Positions 23,126-32,656 are shown, counted from the first letter of the stretch. The stretch: 64,000 bases of DNA from Latrodectus hesperus (GCA_037975125.1 CM075855.1:108952118-109016117), one strand, 5' to 3'. The notes: generated by a model not told the origin, from the sequence alone. Program-made: numbers and translations.

Positions 23126-23874
23126 CATGTAAATTATTATATTAATACATTTAAAATTATTGCATGAGAACAATACAATAAAATGTAACAAAAGCTTGGA
23201 AGCACTTTTCAATTTAGTACAGCGTTATTTAAAAAAAATACTTAAAATATCAATATTGAATGTTGAAAAATGCTATGACCACTTTCAGTTGAAATAAAAT
23301 TGAATCATAAAGAACGCACTTGAATCGATAGGAAATGAAAATAACCGATTTAGAAAGTTCTAATATGCTGACACAAAGGCTGTATGAATATTGAAATCCT
23401 TCAAGAGTTGTTAAAGGAAGAAATTGGCGAATCGAGTCTGAGAAAAGTTTAACATTGAAATTGAATCTGAGAACAAAGATTTAGATAAATTATTAAAAAG
23501 TCAAACTTTAGTCATCTCTTAATTGTGACATTAAAATTACCTAAAAATTTTTAATATTTTTTATATCCAAACACTTCTGTTAAATTTTCAACGTGTTTAG
23601 TCAAAAATTCACAAGGAATTAATAAAATTGTTCATTTTAATTGCAATTACTTTTATGCAACATTTAACAAAATGAAAATGAATTTCAGAATGAATTTCTG
23701 AAAGGAGAATCTAAACTATGACAAAATCTGGAAATATAGAAAATGGGATAATATCCTTCAATCAATAATCTTTAAGTTGCCCTTAGTAATTATAAATAAT
23801 TTTATTTAAGTGACATTAGATGAAATCATTATTTTTTATACCTTTTACATTTTGTGTTTAGATACATTTGTTTC

Positions 23875-24135
23875 TAATGAGAGAAGCCCGCGATGTACTG
23901 ATTTTTTTGGTCCTTCATTCTCGTTATCGGAAAGTAGTAAGCTCAAATCCTGACCCAGCCGAAGATCCATCGCGTTCACTGTTGGTGGCTGGGGCACATT
24001 AAATAAGCCATAGTTGCAATATCCTCCATGTGAAATGATATTTCTGTCAGTAGCAGTCCAAATCTGAGTACGTTTTGATTTGTAACTGCTTCTAAATAAT
24101 GAAAACCCACTTTCTGGACCCAAGATAGCATACTC
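23875..24135 (+). mobile_element. SINE-C copy, diverged
   Basis: Read on the plus strand: TCGTTATCGGAAAGTAGTAA, TCAAATCCTGACCCAGCCGA, ATATCCTCCATGTGAAATGA. This is the reverse complement order of the copies at 19085, 24675 and 54460, so it lies in opposite orientation. The overlapping minus-strand ORFs are by-products. Confidence 0.65.
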
Positions 24136-24474
24136 AATGGGTGAAGTGTCATTTCCACCACTTGTCCTGAAAAGGCGGAAAAGATCCCAGCAGTCAGGAA
24201 TTATTTCTATTGATCTCGGAAAATTAAAAACTGTTAGCTTTTGAGTAAAATTTCTAATATAACCAATTTTTGCATTGGTTCTGTCATTAAGCTCGTTCGC
24301 ATAACATGGTATTTTCTAGGGCAATGATTTTATAGTTATTTTATTAATGAAATAAAATCTGCTAAAAATTTTTCAGGGGTGTGAGTTTTCAACAACTTTT
24401 CTCTGTAAGCAATGACCGTAGAGCGACCAACCGAATCTATTCAATTAAAATGTTTCAGAATGACTCGCTTTAAT

Positions 24475-24645
24475 AATAGAGCTGACAAATGAATGGTTCA
24501 TCCTCTACAACTCAGTAGTTTGTGGGTTTGATTCCCATTTCAAAAGTGATGGCATTTCTTTGAAGTAAATTTAAAAACCGTAACTCCTGATCTAATAAAA
24601 ATTGAGTGCAATTAAGTGACGTACAGTAGCAAACCAAATCATCAA
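24475..24645 (+). mobile_element. SINE-A, decayed
   Basis: GAGCTGACAAATGAATGGTT, GTTTGTGGGTTTGATTCCCA and ACCGTAACTCCTGATCTAAT match the SINE-A head and body; ends near AGTAGCAAACC. Confidence 0.65.
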
Positions 24646-24674
24646 ACCAAAATTTGGGATAGTGATGGTGTTGC

Positions 24675-24965
24675 AAAAACATGCTTCCCGGTTGCCTAGC
24701 CCTGAGTTGAGTTCTACCAGTTAGATAAATGCAGCCGGGTGGGGAGTCTTCGTGATTTTAAAGCAAAGACTGAGCAGAAGACCCCCAATAATGGGTCTGC
24801 TACCCCCAGAGGTATCATTTCACTTGAAGGACATTGCTACCACGCCCAGTATTAACGTGCCCTAAGCTCCTTTAATGAACACAACGATCATCGGTAGGCT
24901 GGGATTCGTACTCACTACCTTCCGATAACTTAGTTATCGATAACTTCCGACCGGCTTTAGTTAGT
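24675..24965 (-). mobile_element. SINE-C copy
   Basis: GCTTCCCGGTTGCCTAGCCC, GTTGAGTTCTACCAGTTAGA, CAGAAGACCCCCAATAATGG, GAGGTATCATTTCACTTGAA and CTCACTACCTTCCGATAACT align with the copy at 54460. A duplicated TTATCGATAACTTCCGA follows its head end. Confidence 0.8.
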
Positions 24966-25736
24966 CTGGTGTAGTAGCGGGTGGTGTTGTGTATGCAAGG
25001 TAACTGCTGTGTATGCATGGGTCACATGTTTCCGTAGACAATAGATATAGAGAATAACTAAGCAAAAGAAAAAATTCAGTCTTATTGAATAAATTCCAAG
25101 AAGACGCAAATACACAAGAGTTGTTTGTGGAAGAAGCTCATGGAAACAAATAATTGACTTTCTTCAACATTAGAGATCATGTTTCAACGATGACATTAAT
25201 TAGAGAATGATCTACTTTGAATGATAGCTGCCCCCGGATAGTAGTGTTGGAATGATTCTGAATCAACAATGTAGTGTCTAGGTTTCTTAAATTTCACACT
25301 TACAAATTAGTTATCGCAAAGTAACAAGTTAATGTCCACAAATTTTCTTAAATTTGATACAATATTCAAAAGTAATTCTTAATGACAAAAATTTTAACTC
25401 TCTAAAATTTCTTTCATTTTAAGGTTTCATAAATTTTCACTACGGTTTAATTTTGGTTATTCAATTGAATGTCTCAAACCTTATAGCTCTACAGTGTCCT
25501 TAGATAAATATCCCATTGTATATTTTGCTCCAAAAATGTAAAAGTATGGTATAATTTCCCATGTTTTGTGAATATAGAAAAGTTAACATAATGAAACAAT
25601 TTAAGATCTATATAATTATTAAACAATGAATTCGTCCAAAATTTATTTTATATTTTTATCAACAAATTAAAGTAACTCTTTAAAAATTAATCGCAAATCA
25701 TTGTCGAGCTAAACTTATAAAAAAATTGTTCTGCAG

Positions 25737-25949
25737 ATGGAATTCAAAACTATCCTCAAAAACGATGCAGAGTCTACGAGTCGGATATTCAGTGCCAACG
25801 GAATCGAACTAATTTACCTCATCCTCATTGTGATTCTTTCTACGACTGTACCACGGGAAGAGCATGCCGGAAACGGTGCCCGGATGGATTATATTACAAC
25901 CGAAATTCTGACACCTGTGACGAGCCTCAAAACGTGAGCTGCAAAAACA
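25737..25949 (+). CDS. Exon 9: one CBM14 domain
   Basis: 71 codons in the frame that starts with the split codon C|AT, after a TGTTCTGCAG acceptor and before a GTATGT donor, phase 1 both ends. The domain reads CQRNRTNLPHPHC, SFYDC, CRKRCPDGLYYNRNSDTC and VSC. This frame has no upstream ATG and is overlapped by an ATG-initiated frame (25737-25937, MEFKTIL...) that carries no domain and is rejected. The extra CRKRC makes this domain more basic than its siblings. Confidence 0.88.
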
Positions 25950-26069
25950 GTATGTATAACCAGTTTATATTTTTAACATTCAAATTATTTTCATATTTCT
26001 TACACAGCTTCAAAACACTTTTACTTGCACTTAATTCTTCGCTCAACACCTCATATAAAGCACAAGCAG

Positions 26070-26680
26070 AGATGAACAACGAATATTTGACAAATTGGCA
26101 AAGGCTGGCTCAGATCTACAACAGCCTTCTCCAGCTTTGAAATGCCGAGCTGGCAGCCGAATGGTTAGCGCTCTTGCCTTCGGTTCAACAGTTCGTGGGT
26201 TCGAATCCCACCTTGGGTATGGATGTTTGTAGTGGTTCGGAATCCGCTTTAAACCGTAGGTCCCGGTCTAATTAGCCCTCGTGTGCAAAAAATGACCGTT
26301 GAGCGACAAACCCACCACCAGCTTTGGAATACCATATTTGCTTATTAAGTCAAATATAGCCTCCTATCGTAGAAATGTTTACAAGATGTGCACAAAAGGT
26401 AAAGCATGGGCTTCCTTACTAACAAAGCCTATTCCGTGCAACCTCCACAGAGCTGTGGGAGTGGCAAATTTTCGCCTTAAAACTTGGCTTGATTATCTGC
26501 AAAAACACCTTCACCGTTTGGGTTTGAAGGACTCTCCTATCTACCCTTTTAGTGGACTAGAGGACATGTGACTGGTAACCACCTTTACACTTGCCCTGGA
26601 CTTTCGGACGTCGCAGTTAGAAATTCTGCGGAAGATGACTTTTCATTCCTATCAAGATTGTATTGGGCTACCCGACAGGT
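26070..26680 (+). pseudogene. Non-LTR retrotransposon remnant split by SINE-A
   Basis: Before the SINE the plus strand reads DEQRIFDKLAKAGSDLQQP, the end of an RNase H domain (normally NERAD.LAK.GS), and after it, with a stop and frame change, VANFRLKTWLDYLQKHLHRL plus a GNHLYTCPGL segment, the C-terminal part of such polyproteins. SINE-A at 26144-26317 lies between, flanked by a duplication of the host sequence, so the SINE is the later insertion. Confidence 0.75.
26144..26317 (+). mobile_element. SINE-A, full-length with target-site duplication
   Basis: Best-preserved copy: GCCGAGCTGGCAGCCGAATG head, GGGTTCGAATCCCACCTTGG, GGATGTTTGTAGTGGTTCGG, ACCGTAGGTCCCGGTCTAAT, GTTGAGCGACAAAC and a short CCCACCA tail. 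Flanks CCAGCTTTGAAAT (26131-26143) and CCAGCTTTGGAAT (26318-26330) differ at one base. Confidence 0.95.
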
Positions 26681-26729
26681 TTAGCCATCTGATGGTTGAA
26701 AAACAAAGGTCTGGCGTACGATAAAAAAT

Positions 26730-26965
26730 ATTTGACTCTTTGGCTTTTAGTTCAATATTTCGTGAGATCGGATCCTAACTTAGTTTAAGATATTTTCAGT
26801 TTAACAGATCAGCTCCTTACTGACTTAAATAGCCAACGGCATAGCGAGCTTGGCTTGTACAAGTGTCATAAGTAACAACAACAAAAGGAATTCATTTTAA
26901 ACTGTAGGTCCTGATTTAATCAACCCTCGTCCCCAAAAGTGACCGTTAAGCGACAAACAAACCAA
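26730..26965 (+). mobile_element. SINE-A interrupted by a SINE-B tail (26812-26888)
   Basis: SINE-A head pieces (TTGGCTTTTAGTTCAATATT, TCGTGAGATCGGATCC) lie left and the SINE-A body and end (CATTTTAAACTGTAGGTCCT, ACCGTTAAGCGACAAACAAA) lie right. Between them is the SINE-B end CTTGGCTTGTACAAGTGTCA followed by AACAACAACAAAA, the AAC-rich tail of that family, showing nested insertion. Confidence 0.7.
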
Positions 26966-27239
26966 TCAAGATCTCGTAGTGTTCATTCCTATCTATGGCT
27001 TCAACATTTATAGAGTAATTCGGAATCAATTTTTATTGTTTCAGTCGGCTATGTCTTACTGATCAAGAGATAAGGGCTGAGTGATATTCAAATCCTTAAT
27101 GTTTTTAGCTACAAAAGACTTTTGCATGTACTTCAAAATTAATTACTTTAATTCGATAATTTCATCGAATATGTTCGTTCTATTACATTAAAAATTCTTA
27201 CGAAAATTTTATTTTTCTTGCTTGTTACAGCCTTTCAGC

Positions 27240-27900
27240 AACTTAAATTTCTTTTTTGCACTTCGTATTTGTCTTAGAGTTGGGTTTGTATGCTTTTATC
27301 AGCATTTTGTACTATTAACTCTAAACCCAATGTTTCCTAGTTCCAGTTGCTCGGTTCCCTTTTTTAATGAAGTCCGATAGCCCTTTAAGGGAGTCTAGGT
27401 GTAACTCTCTAGTATGGATGATGCCTAAAGAAGTTAATCCAGGGAGGGCAAGGGCCTCGCATTCGTAAATGATATATTAGACCGTTTCCTCTGCATATGC
27501 CATTTCCTGCAGATAGGGTCTTTCTGAAACAGTCCCATTTTATTGAGGTGTTTCCTGAAATAGTAGTGCCCAGTTATGAAGCCTACGATTAAACATATCT
27601 TCTACCTAGAGCATCTAAGAATTTCAGAGACAATCTTCGCTGATGATCCACAGATCATACTTTTAGCATGGGTTTGACGAGGAGTGTTGAGCCAACCTTC
27701 ATACATCTTCTGTTTTTCCCATCTAAGAATATTGGTTTTTTCTGTCTTCAAATTGATCCCACAAAAAGGTTCTGCACCAATGGGAGCAAAAGACGATCCT
27801 TGTTTAGCAAGTTCCTCAACCCTTTCATTACCTTCGATACCTTTGTGCCCTGGCACCCATACAAGGATCACCTTGTTTCTAGTTGCTAGTTTCCACTTAG
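27240..27900 (-). pseudogene. Non-LTR retrotransposon remnant: RNase H and C-terminus
   Basis: Minus strand from about 27890 reads LVWVPGHKGIEGNERVEELA, a clear RNase H tail with GN-E-R-EL-AK pattern. After a frame change it gives FITGHYYFRKHLNKMGL and, in a third frame, ECEALALPGLTSLG, the expected C-terminal Cys-rich and trailing segments. The ORF at 27602-27871 is the longest intact piece. Opposite orientation to the remnants at 21655 and 26070. Confidence 0.82.
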
Positions 27901-28149
27901 TGAATTGAATTTAAATAGCAAAAATTTAATGAAATAATTAATAATAGTTTATATAACTAAGAGTGTTTTTAAAATAAAGCTTTCTCATATTTTGCCAATA
28001 AAAGAATGGTATATAAATCACTTTAGTGTCTAAATTTTTGACCAAATATTAAGAGGAACCAGCTTGGAAAGCAAACAGCTGAAGTTAAGTTAGTGATGCT
28101 ATAACTAAACAAAACTGCATTTTTCAACTTTATTTTCAAAGAAAATCAT

Positions 28150-28250
28150 TTCACATTGGATACTGAATGGTTAATTCTTGGACTTTCAACTGAGTGATTC
28201 ATGGGCACAATTCCTACCTCGGATGTGGATTCTAGTCTCTATTCTCCCTT
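28150..28250 (+). mobile_element. SINE-A head remnant
   Basis: ATACTGAATGGTTAATTCTT, GTGATTCATGGGCACAATTC and CCTACCTCGGATGTGGATTC follow the SINE-A head and junction. Confidence 0.45.
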
Positions 28251-28464
28251 TTCTAATTAGTTACATCTTAAAGAATTTTATGACATGTAGAGCATCATAT
28301 TACTACATCCTTTTTAATTTAAATCTGTTACTGATATTCAGGGTGAAAAATGTTGCCATTAGATTAACAAGTTTGTATCAATATAATCGCACTATATTAA
28401 TCACATTATTTCAATAAAAGATACTATATTTTATCAGCCCTTCTATTTTCCTATTTGTAATGTT

Positions 28465-28756
28465 TTTTTTCCAATGGCGGGCACATGAGGGTTGAACCTA
28501 TGCCACAACAAGGCCAGAACCTGCTACTCATTTATCGTTAACCAGCGGGCACCTGTGAACCAAGTCACGGAGGCAAGTAGCGTTACCCGCGCCATACCAC
28601 CACAAATCCGTTTATAGGGCGAGACACATTCATACAACATCACAGAAGAAATAACAGAACAGAGAAGGAAAGAGACATCCATGCCCGAACCGGGATTCAA
28701 ACCCAGGATCCACAGCTAAGGAGTCAGGAGCGTTAACCACTCAGCCATCGGTCGGC
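28465..28756 (-). mobile_element. SINE-D, young, full-length with perfect target-site duplication
   Basis: Identical CCTATTTGTAATGTT at 28450-28464 and 28757-28771 bound the element. On the minus strand it begins with a tRNA-like head (CGATGGCTGAGTGGTTAACG, box B GGGTTTGAATCCC), then GGGCATGGATGTC, GTTATTTCTTCTGTGATGTT, GCCTCCGTGACTTGG and ends GTGCCCGCCATTGG plus an A-run (T-run at 28465 on the plus strand). Related copies at 54872 and 55903. Confidence 0.93.
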
Positions 28757-29096
28757 CCTATTTGTAATGTTGTGCTCGTTAAATGCATGTAGCAGAAATA
28801 TATTATGTAACGTTAAACATTATTATTAATCACACACACATAGAGATACAATTAACAGCTTTATGCTAATTATATCGTTATATGATTAATAATTTCTCTT
28901 TTATCAGTTTTAAGAGTTACAAGATAATCTGATAAGTTTTTTTTAAATATAATTAAATTTCAAGGAGTTAATGTGATTTGTATTTGATTGAAATTTGTTT
29001 CAATGTTATTAGGAGATGTAAATTGTAAAGTAATTAACGGTGAAATAAGGATACTTTTTGAGAAATATTTTAATAAAATTTTTTCATATAATTCAG

Positions 29097-29287
29097 GTGA
29101 CGGAAGCGATTACAGTTTGAAGCTTTTTACCGAAGTCTGTCGTTATAAGCGAAGAGGACGGATGACCGATCCCTCTGACGAGGCGTGCTTCTATCGTTGT
29201 CACCATTCCAGGGTGACCAGAGGTTGCTGTTCCAAAAGAAAAATATTTGATGAAAGACGAAACAGATGCGTCTGGAGATATTATTGA
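29097..29287 (+). CDS. Exon 10 (terminal): basic six-cysteine end, stop at 29285
   Basis: Follows an ATAATTCAG acceptor, phase 1, 63 codons plus TGA at 29285-29287. Cysteine spacing is C-x15-C-x3-C-x8-CC-x12-C, which echoes CBM14 (FYRC, then FDERRNRCVW near the end) but has a shortened second spacing, adjacent cysteines and no final Cys. The segment is strongly Arg/Lys-rich, unlike the neutral or acidic upstream domains. No AATAAA is seen close to the stop; ATTAAA at 29413-29418 is a candidate polyadenylation signal. ORF extension upstream to 28988 is intronic. Confidence 0.8.
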
Positions 29288-30100
29288 TTATAAAAGGTAT
29301 TGTAATGATAGTTCATTTCCTTTTAGAACCATAACATTTTAAAATAATCTTATGTTTCAACAAGCAACTACTATTTAACTACCAAAAATTGAAAAAAAAA
29401 AACTGCACACGTATTAAATTTTAAAACTTAAGAATGAAGCAATGATAGTAAAGTTTTAAAAAACTAAAAATTAAGAAAATGTGGACATAAAATACAATGG
29501 AAAATTTAAAAGGAGATAAAAATTTCATAGAAATTGAAAAACCAAAAAATGTGACTTTAATTACAGCAGTATAATTCTTATTTAATTAAGAAAACAATAC
29601 TGATTATTAATCGAAATATTTATTCCTTCCCATATTTGATGGCTGGAGAAATGTGGAAGAACTTAATGTATATACTTTAATACACATGGCTGTCCACTAA
29701 CATTGCAACAGCATAGAAGTCAAAATATTGTGTCATTTAAAATAAGTAAAGCTATTTTTAGATATATTTGGGATCAGCAATATAAAAATATCTCAATGGA
29801 TATTCATAATATTTACACAAAAAATGAGCATTCGTTTATTTTAATTACTTTTTGAACGTTCGTATCAGTTCGATGATAGGAAGGACAATAGGAATATACT
29901 AATGTAATGAATAAAACAGAAAGACTTGACACCACGTGCAATGGATAACAAGCCTCTGTAATAAAAGTTAATTACATTCATGGGAACAAATTCAGACATT
30001 TTTGCAGAATAGTATCTTTTCTATTTGCAATACAAATCCTTGACTATCTTACATAATTAGTTATTTTGTATTCACTATTTTACAGAAGGTAATATACATA
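29288..30100. other. Downstream flank of the mucin gene
   Basis: AT-rich; presumably includes the 3' UTR. ATTAAA at 29413 and AATAAA at 29910 are the only polyadenylation-like hexamers I noted. No gene or repeat recognised. Confidence 0.4.
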
Positions 30101-30109
30101 ATAAAATCT

Positions 30110-31130
30110 CCCATGCTAAAGGGGCCACATTCCTTTCTGCGACTGTTCCTTCTCTTTGCTTTCCACCTGTGTCCTTGCAAACTTAAGGGACAATTCCGTC
30201 TTAGGTCTTCTGACTACCTGAAACACCAGGATCGGTTTTCGAGGAAGTAGGGCATCAAAGTGTTTTCTGTGCACGATGCCACATTTATTATATGCAATAA
30301 ATTTGGAATGAAGGTAATTGAATTTGCAAGCATTTTGGAGGTTTACAAGGATGAAAAAGTTGGTGAAATTGATGCCCTCCCCTTGACTGCTAAAAGAGAC
30401 TTTATTCGGCTACGCATGAAGTTGATGTACTCTTGGTTGAAAGAAATGGACATTTCATACTACGCTGTTTCAAGTCTCTCCCACTTCAACTTTAATAGCA
30501 GGGGAAGCATGATTCTCCAGTCTCAGCAACCTAGGACATGATATTTTTAGTTGGTGAGAATTCTGGAGATGATGCAACTGTTGATATAAGTATTCACTGT
30601 ATATTGAGAAGTCAAAGCTTGGCATGATAAGTGCGCTTTTAAATTATCTGGTAGGAGAGTTACATTAAAAAGAGCAAGATGGATCACAACCCTGTTCTTA
30701 ACTTGTTAGAAATGTACCAATCACTGTTCAAATTACCACTGATTGGAACTAGACGCATATTGGGTACAAAATGGCTGCTCTTACCATCACACAGACGCAG
30801 TGTCTTTATAACCATATCGAATGCAACCAGGTGACGAGAGCTGTCTTCAAAGCCTCCAGACACTTTAATCCGTGCTGAAAGATATCAATAGAACTCTTAT
30901 ATCCAGTTTGAGACATCAGTCGCCATTTATCTCTGTGCTACACTGTTAAGAGAAGTTGAAGTAATTGCGGTAAGGACAGAGTCTGTGCTGCTTCGTGCAT
31001 TGGCACACTACCAGTAGCTATTCGACAGGGAAACAAATCCATTTTTTCAGCAATGGTCCTAGATGTGGTTGCAAGGTTTTCCAAGGCAGACTTCACAATA
31101 TTTTGGCTGAGATCCTGCATGTGTTATTCA
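30110..31130. other. Unrecognised, locally GC-richer segment with broken ORFs (possible decayed gene copy)
   Basis: Composition is more balanced than its surroundings. The plus strand has a 93-codon ORF (30260-30541) with protein-like content (ALPLTAKRDFIRLRMKLMYS). The minus strand from 31120 has a 60-codon ORF (MQDLSQNIVKSALENLATTS) followed, with frame changes, by protein-like text such as SQTGYKSSIDIFQHGLKCLE near 30900. I do not recognise either. It could be a decayed retrocopy or part of a mobile element. Confidence 0.3.
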
Positions 31131-31139
31131 AGATTAGTC

Positions 31140-31485
31140 AGGATCGTGGTAGCCTAGTGATTAGGGCACCTGGAAGGGGGAGTTCAATTACCAATGCCTC
31201 CAAAGACCAGAGTACATACAATATGCGTGCTCGTTGAATCCGTGGAATCAAAAGTCCTGTGGTCGGTCTTTGAGCAGGTTCCATGGTCTGGAGAAAATTT
31301 CTTCCCCCTTCAGATCAATGTCAAAATTGAGGAAGTGGATCCTCTGATGGTAACAGCCAGCAGAGGAGCTTAGAGCAAAATCGTGCTTTCACCTTCGTGT
31401 GTTCTGATTAGACGAAAGACGCACCCCACTGACTTAAACTCGCATAGCCAACGGAAAAGCAAGCTTGGCTTGTCCAAGTGTCATG
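31140..31485 (+). mobile_element. SINE-B, near full-length
   Basis: Head GGTAGCCTAGTGATTAGGGC (box-A-like), then AGTACATACAATATGCGTGC, GACTTAAACTCGCATAGCCA and the end CTTGGCTTGTCCAAGTGTCA. Same family as 13843 (opposite), 26812 (tail) and 56522 (opposite). Confidence 0.8.
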
Positions 31486-31639
31486 AGTAGAATTATATGT
31501 CAGTAACTCATTGTTTCCATATTCGCATAATAGTGATTACTGTTGGACCAACATGCTACGATTATACGCTACTATTATTACGCTACGATATTTCACTCAA
31601 TATTAAAAGATCAATCGACAAATCTGTTCCATAAGCTTC

Positions 31640-31760
31640 ATTTACACTCTTCGTACCTTCATTCCCACTTTAGTTAATACCTGCTGTGTTTCGAAATCCA
31701 CTTTAATTCAGATTAAAGAAATCACTGTGGATGGTAAAAAGTAATCTTGTTGTACAAATG
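31640..31760 (+). mobile_element. SINE-A, decayed
   Basis: CTTCATTCCCACTTTAGTTA, GTTTCGAAATCCACTTTAAT and CACTGTGGATGGTAAAAAGT roughly follow SINE-A. Confidence 0.4.
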
Positions 31761-31919
31761 CAACAAACTAGAATATTTAATTGTAAGCAAATAGATCAAA
31801 TATTCTGTTCAACAGATTAGAGTAGCGTTTATTGATAATATTTTAAAAATATTCCGTTATCATATCTATAAATCTATATTGATCTTGTAATCATTAAATT
31901 TAAGATTTAGTAGACAAGT

Positions 31920-32060
31920 ATGTAGATGAAGCGATGAACGAGCAGATCAACACCTCATGGGTTCGATTTCCATGTCGAATATGAATGATTGTTGACTTGA
32001 AAACCATTTTAAGCTGCCAAATTAGCTTGCGTAGGGGGAAAGCAATAAATCAATAAGTTG
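31920..32060 (+). mobile_element. SINE-A, decayed
   Basis: AGCGATGAACGAGCAGATCA, CATGGGTTCGATTTCCATGT, GAAAACCATTTTAAGCTGCC and AGCAATAAATCAATAAG follow SINE-A. Confidence 0.55.
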
Positions 32061-32465
32061 TATTATTAGTAATAATTAACGAATGACGAAATCGAAAATA
32101 TATTTTGTATACATCTTAAGTGTAGAAACAGTCTACATGTCTGTTTTATGTAAACTTGTAAACTGTCTACATGTAACACAAACATGTCTGTTTCTTAACT
32201 TTCTATACTGTGTAAATGTTGCATTAGCTTTTTTCTATTAAGTAAAATTTTCATTTGAAGTTACGTGCTATTTCTGATACATAAATATTAATACATAGAT
32301 TGTGTTAAGATAAAATTGCACTGCAATTAAAACTATTGTTACAAATTTGTAAATAATGATTATATTTGTCTTAAAATATCTCAGACAGATCAGAAATTCT
32401 CACATTTTGGGCAAAAATTGCGGTATTTAGACGTGTTGTAGTTTAAAAGCGGATTTCCTAATGAT

Positions 32466-32541
32466 TTGGCGACTTGGCGACAGTTGGCGAGATTCTTGGC
32501 GACTTGGCGACGGTTGGCGAGATTTTTGGCGACTTGGCGAG
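32466..32541 (+). repeat. 30-bp tandem repeat inside the LTR
   Basis: Units start at 32466, 32496 and 32526 (the last partial), each made of TTGGCGA heptamers separated by C, CA/CG or GAT. The array is present in both LTRs, upstream of TATAAATA, and so could act as an upstream promoter element; it also yields a meaningless ORF (MATWRQLARFL). Confidence 0.85.
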
Positions 32542-32656
32542 AAATCGATACTTCTGGAAACATCCATCACCTAAGCTCTAGGACCAATATTTTTCGAGAT
32601 AGCCTAGAAGCTTCCAGAGCCTTGGCGAAATTGGTAGATTTCTCCGCCAAGTCAGG

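Larger units (their letters stand above)
21469..25736 (+). other. Intron 8 (retrotransposon remnants, MITE, SINEs)
   Basis: Phase-1 intron of 4.3 kb. It contains a non-LTR retrotransposon remnant (21655-22130), SINE-A pieces (22155, 22590, 22985, 24475), a MITE-1 copy with target duplication (22718-22977) and two SINE-C copies in opposite orientation (23875 and 24675). Remaining sequence from 25000 to 25736 is unassigned. Confidence 0.65.
25950..29096 (+). other. Intron 9 (nested retroelements)
   Basis: Phase-1 intron of 3.1 kb. It holds a non-LTR remnant interrupted by a SINE-A (26070-26680), a SINE-A interrupted by a SINE-B tail (26730-26965), a second non-LTR remnant on the minus strand (27240-27900), a SINE-A head (28150-28250) and a young SINE-D (28465-28756). 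Confidence 0.65.
2..29287 (+). other. Gene span: multi-domain chitin-binding (CBM14) mucin, 10 visible exons, 5'-incomplete
   Basis: Ten exons join in one frame (2-4340, 5134-5514, 9256-9459, 10322-10891, 11805-12008, 14188-14709, 17824-18195, 21244-21468, 25737-25949, 29097-29287), giving 7221 nt, about 2406 residues plus stop. Seen directly: every exon ends one base into a codon at a GT donor and resumes after an AG acceptor, so all introns are phase 1 and every internal exon length is divisible by three. The product has a Ser/Thr/Asp-rich repetitive stalk, 13 six-cysteine domains of the peritrophin-A/CBM14 type, and a basic Cys-rich end. Known of the family: such domains bind chitin in the peritrophic matrix, cuticle and other extracellular matrices. 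Inferred: a secreted, O-glycosylated chitin-associated mucin. Signal peptide, promoter and true start lie left of the window. I do not recognise a named orthologue. Confidence 0.88.

Noticed and set aside
25737..25937. ORF starting MEFKTIL
   Set aside because: Wrong frame over exon 9; it lacks cysteines and a splice-compatible phase.
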